8,563 bases of DNA, taken from positions 1 to 8,563 of the forward strand of contig JBKJNH010000339.1 in assembly GCA_046596055.1 (NCBI GenBank), in the 5' to 3' direction. Numbering within the stretch: position 1 is the first letter of the stretch; each line of letters begins with the position of its first letter. The translations under genes and the position numbers were made by a program. The notes under the pieces are model-generated. The model searched no databases, had not been told where the DNA came from, and saw only the letters and a program-made list of their open reading frames with translations. Below, in pieces: positions 7,042-8,563 of this stretch. Source of the stretch: JANPEF01 sp046596055 (GTDB taxonomy: Bacteria; Eisenbacteria; RBG-16-71-46; DASYSL01).

Positions 7042-7048
7042 AAGGAGG
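7042..7048 (+). promoter_or_regulatory. Strong Shine-Dalgarno AAGGAGG deciding the DUF2911 start
   Basis: AAGGAGG lies five bases before the ATG at 7054. It settles this start against a longer in-frame extension to 6913, whose extra 47 residues are Arg-rich and precede the signal peptide. Confidence 0.85.
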
Positions 7049-7053
7049 AACTC

Positions 7054-7935
7054 ATGATCCGGACTTCCCCGCTCCGCTTCCGCATGGCCGCCTTTGCAGC
7101 CGCGACCGCCGTCCTGGCGCTCGTGCCGCTCGCTGCGCACGCGGAACTCATTCTCCCGCGCTCCAGCCCCAAGGCGAACCTGGTGCAGCAGATCGGCATC
7201 ACGGACCTCACCATGTCGTACTCGCGTCCGGGCGTGAAGAGCCGCGCGATCTGGGGCGCGCTCGTGCCCTACGACCAGCCGTGGCGCACCGGCGCGAACG
7301 AGGCGACGACTTTCACCACGACCGATCCGATCTCGGTCGGCGGCAACGCGCTGCCCGCCGGCACCTACAGCTTCTTCACCATCCCCACCGCGGGCGACTG
7401 GACGGTGATCTTCAGCAAGCAGCAGGGACAGTGGGGCGCCTACGAATACGATCCCAACCAGGACGCGGCGCGCCTCACGGTCAAGCCGACGGCGGCCGAT
7501 CCGGTCGAGTGGATGCAGTTCACGTTCGACGACCTGACGGCGAACTCGGCGAACCTGACGCTGCGCTGGGAGAAGCTCAAGGTCGTCGTCCCGATCTCGG
7601 TCGACGTCCCCGCGCTCGCACTGGCGCGCGCCCGCACGGAGATCGGCGCCGCCAAGGCGGACGACTGGCGCACCCCGTACCGCGCCGCGCAGTACTCGTT
7701 CGACAACGCGGTGGCGCTGGACGAGGGAGCGACGTGGCTGGACAAGTCGATCGCCATCGAACCCGCCTACGCGAACTTGAACTTGAAGTCGCGCTGGCTG
7801 GCGAAGAACGGTGACACGAAGGGCGCGATTGCGACGGCCAACAAGGCGCTCGAGATCAACAAGAAGGCGAAGACACCGGCCGACGCGAAGCAGCTCGAGA
7901 CCCTGATCGCCGAGTGGAAGGGAGCGAAGAAGTAA
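7054..7935 (+). CDS. Exported DUF2911 protein with TPR-like C-terminal tail
   Basis: The product is 293 residues. Residues 1-30 form a classical signal peptide: basic start (MIRTSPLRFR), Ala/Leu-rich core and an AHA cleavage site before ELILPRSSPK, so the mature protein is probably periplasmic or secreted. Residues about 31-182 match the DUF2911 family as I recognise it: SYSRPGVKSRAIWGALVPYD (55-74), WRTGANEATTF (77-87) and LPAGTYSFFTIP (100-111), followed by a strand-rich stretch. The remaining part (about 183-290) is helical; ATWLDKSIAIEP and KNGDTKGAIATANKALEINKKA resemble a degenerate TPR repeat. DUF2911 has no established biochemical role to my knowledge, so none is assigned. The gene is transcribed away from the pump operon and its TAA stop directly abuts the stop of the convergent symporter gene. 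Confidence 0.9.
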   Translation: MIRTSPLRFRMAAFAAATAVLALVPLAAHAELILPRSSPKANLVQQIGITDLTMSYSRPGVKSRAIWGALVPYDQPWRTGANEATTFTTTDPISVGGNALPAGTYSFFTIPTAGDWTVIFSKQQGQWGAYEYDPNQDAARLTVKPTAADPVEWMQFTFDDLTANSANLTLRWEKLKVVVPISVDVPALALARARTEIGAAKADDWRTPYRAAQYSFDNAVALDEGATWLDKSIAIEPAYANLNLKSRWLAKNGDTKGAIATANKALEINKKAKTPADAKQLETLIAEWKGAKK

Positions 7936-8563
7936 CTACGCGTTTCGGGGCGCCCTCGCTCGCGGCAACCATGCGGATAACGCAAGGGAGACGCCGACGA
8001 CGAGGGCGCACCCGATCAGGTTGTACCAGAGGAAGGCGATCTCGGTGAACGCGAAGCACCCGACGATCGCGGCCTCCGCCACAAGCGCCCCCACGAACAC
8101 CGCCGTTCCACCCACCCGCTTAACGTAGAACGCCGTCAGGAAGATCCCGAGGATCGTCCCGTAGACGAGCGAGCCGAGGATGTTCACCGCCTCGATGAGC
8201 GAGCCGAGCCGGCTCGCGTACTCCGCGAACAGCACCGCGAAGCCCGCCCACGCCACGGTCACCAGGCGCGGCCCGAGCAGGCCTCCGCCACCGCGCGAGG
8301 TCGGGTCCCCGGCGTGGGCTTGCCCCTCCTTGCGCCCGCGCAGGCGTCCGATCACGTCGACCACCGTGGTCGAGGTGAGCGCGTTGAGTTCGGCTGCGGT
8401 CGAGTTCATCGAGGCCGCGAAGATCGCCGCGAAGACCAGCCCCACCAGTCCCGCCGGCAGGTGCGCGAGCACGAACGACAGGAAGACGTAGTTCGTGTCG
8501 TTCGTCGGCGCCTTGGGATCGGTCGCCTTGATCAGGGCGACCGCCTCGCCGCGCGTCGCGGTG
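7936..8563 (-). CDS. Sodium:solute symporter (SSS family), C-terminal part, 5' end beyond the window
   Basis: About 208 residues are visible, continuing in frame off the right edge. An internal GTG at 8472 could be mistaken for a start, but the frame upstream reads DTNYVFLSF directly before VLAHLPAGLVGLVFAAIFAASMNS, typical uninterrupted SSS sequence. The segment AAIFAASMNSTAAELNALTSTTVVD is the helix that in this family carries small and hydroxyl residues of the Na2 sodium site (helix 8 of the LeuT-like core), followed by a cytoplasmic loop with a Gly-rich stretch (GGGG, visible residues 91-94). About four further hydrophobic helices follow, ending in a basic tail (PRARAPRNA). The family imports sugars, amino acids, organic acids or similar solutes with sodium; the substrate cannot be told from this part. 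The TAG stop is at 7938-7936. Confidence 0.88.
   Translation of the reverse strand, partial: TATRGEAVALIKATDPKAPTNDTNYVFLSFVLAHLPAGLVGLVFAAIFAASMNSTAAELNALTSTTVVDVIGRLRGRKEGQAHAGDPTSRGGGGLLGPRLVTVAWAGFAVLFAEYASRLGSLIEAVNILGSLVYGTILGIFLTAFYVKRVGGTAVFVGALVAEAAIVGCFAFTEIAFLWYNLIGCALVVGVSLALSAWLPRARAPRNA

Larger units (their letters stand above)
6819..7053. other. Divergent intergenic region between the pump operon and the DUF2911 gene
   Basis: This gap of 235 bases holds the leaders of two divergently transcribed genes. Reading frames that cross it lack plausible starts and read as Arg/Pro-rich noise. It contains a candidate minus-strand promoter, a 14-base near-palindrome, two GTCAAG words 35 bases apart and, on the plus strand, a TAGCCT (6962-6967) that fits TAnnnT but has no convincing -35 partner. 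No regulator gene is adjacent. Confidence 0.7.

Noticed and set aside
6913..7053. Longer N-terminus for the DUF2911 gene
   Set aside because: The extra 47 residues would precede an otherwise perfect signal peptide, and the AAGGAGG at 7042-7048 marks the ATG at 7054.
6162..7814. Plus-strand frame of 550 codons spanning the adaptor, the intergenic gap and the DUF2911 gene
   Set aside because: It crosses two real genes in wrong frames and a divergent promoter region; composition is Arg/Gly/His-rich noise.
7936..8472. Complete short gene starting at the GTG at 8472
   Set aside because: The frame continues upstream to the window edge with characteristic symporter sequence, so this is the C-terminal part of a larger gene.
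1..8563. Mobile elements, CRISPR arrays, tRNA or rRNA genes, toxin-antitoxin or defence systems
   Set aside because: No transposase, regularly spaced repeats, tRNA-like cloverleaf or defence-family domain was found on reading either strand.

Overview
The window is very GC-rich and densely coded, with strong G/C preference at third codon positions. It encodes Gram-negative envelope machinery: a periplasmic-adaptor lipoprotein and an RND-type inner-membrane pump. A secreted DUF2911 protein lies beside them. Taken together this suggests a high-GC, diderm, free-living bacterium (Gemmatimonadota, Acidobacteriota or a similar environmental lineage). That placement is inference from style and gene content; no rRNA or marker gene is present. 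I see no insertion sequence, CRISPR array, tRNA, rRNA or phage gene.

Layout. Four minus-strand genes run leftwards from about 6818 to 46: (1) an RND membrane-fusion lipoprotein (5715-6818); (2) an RND permease of the MdtB/MdtC type (2548-5718), whose GTG start overlaps the previous stop in a GTGA tetranucleotide; (3) after 103 bases, an alpha/beta hydrolase of the non-heme chloroperoxidase/perhydrolase type (1590-2444); (4) a two-domain lipid enzyme (46-1593), a diacylglycerol-kinase-like domain followed by a PAP2 phosphatase domain. The fourth gene appears to start at a CTG that overlaps the hydrolase stop in a CTGA tetranucleotide. An untranslated gap of 235 bases (6819-7053) separates the pump operon from a divergent plus-strand gene for an exported DUF2911 protein with a TPR-like tail (7054-7935). 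Its stop codon directly abuts the stop codon of a convergent sodium:solute symporter gene, whose 5' part lies beyond the right edge (7936-8563).

How the genes may work together. The adaptor and permease would form an efflux pump with an outer-membrane channel encoded elsewhere. The hydrolase and the kinase/phosphatase fusion are coupled to each other by overlap and may or may not share the pump transcript. Handling of toxic hydrophobic compounds plus membrane-lipid turnover is a plausible common theme but is inferred only from adjacency.

Most of the region is ordinary housekeeping or accessory content. The points most worth a second look are the kinase-then-phosphatase fusion, its apparent CTG start, a perfect 8-bp hairpin next to the hydrolase ribosome-binding site, and a palindrome inside a candidate promoter of the pump operon.
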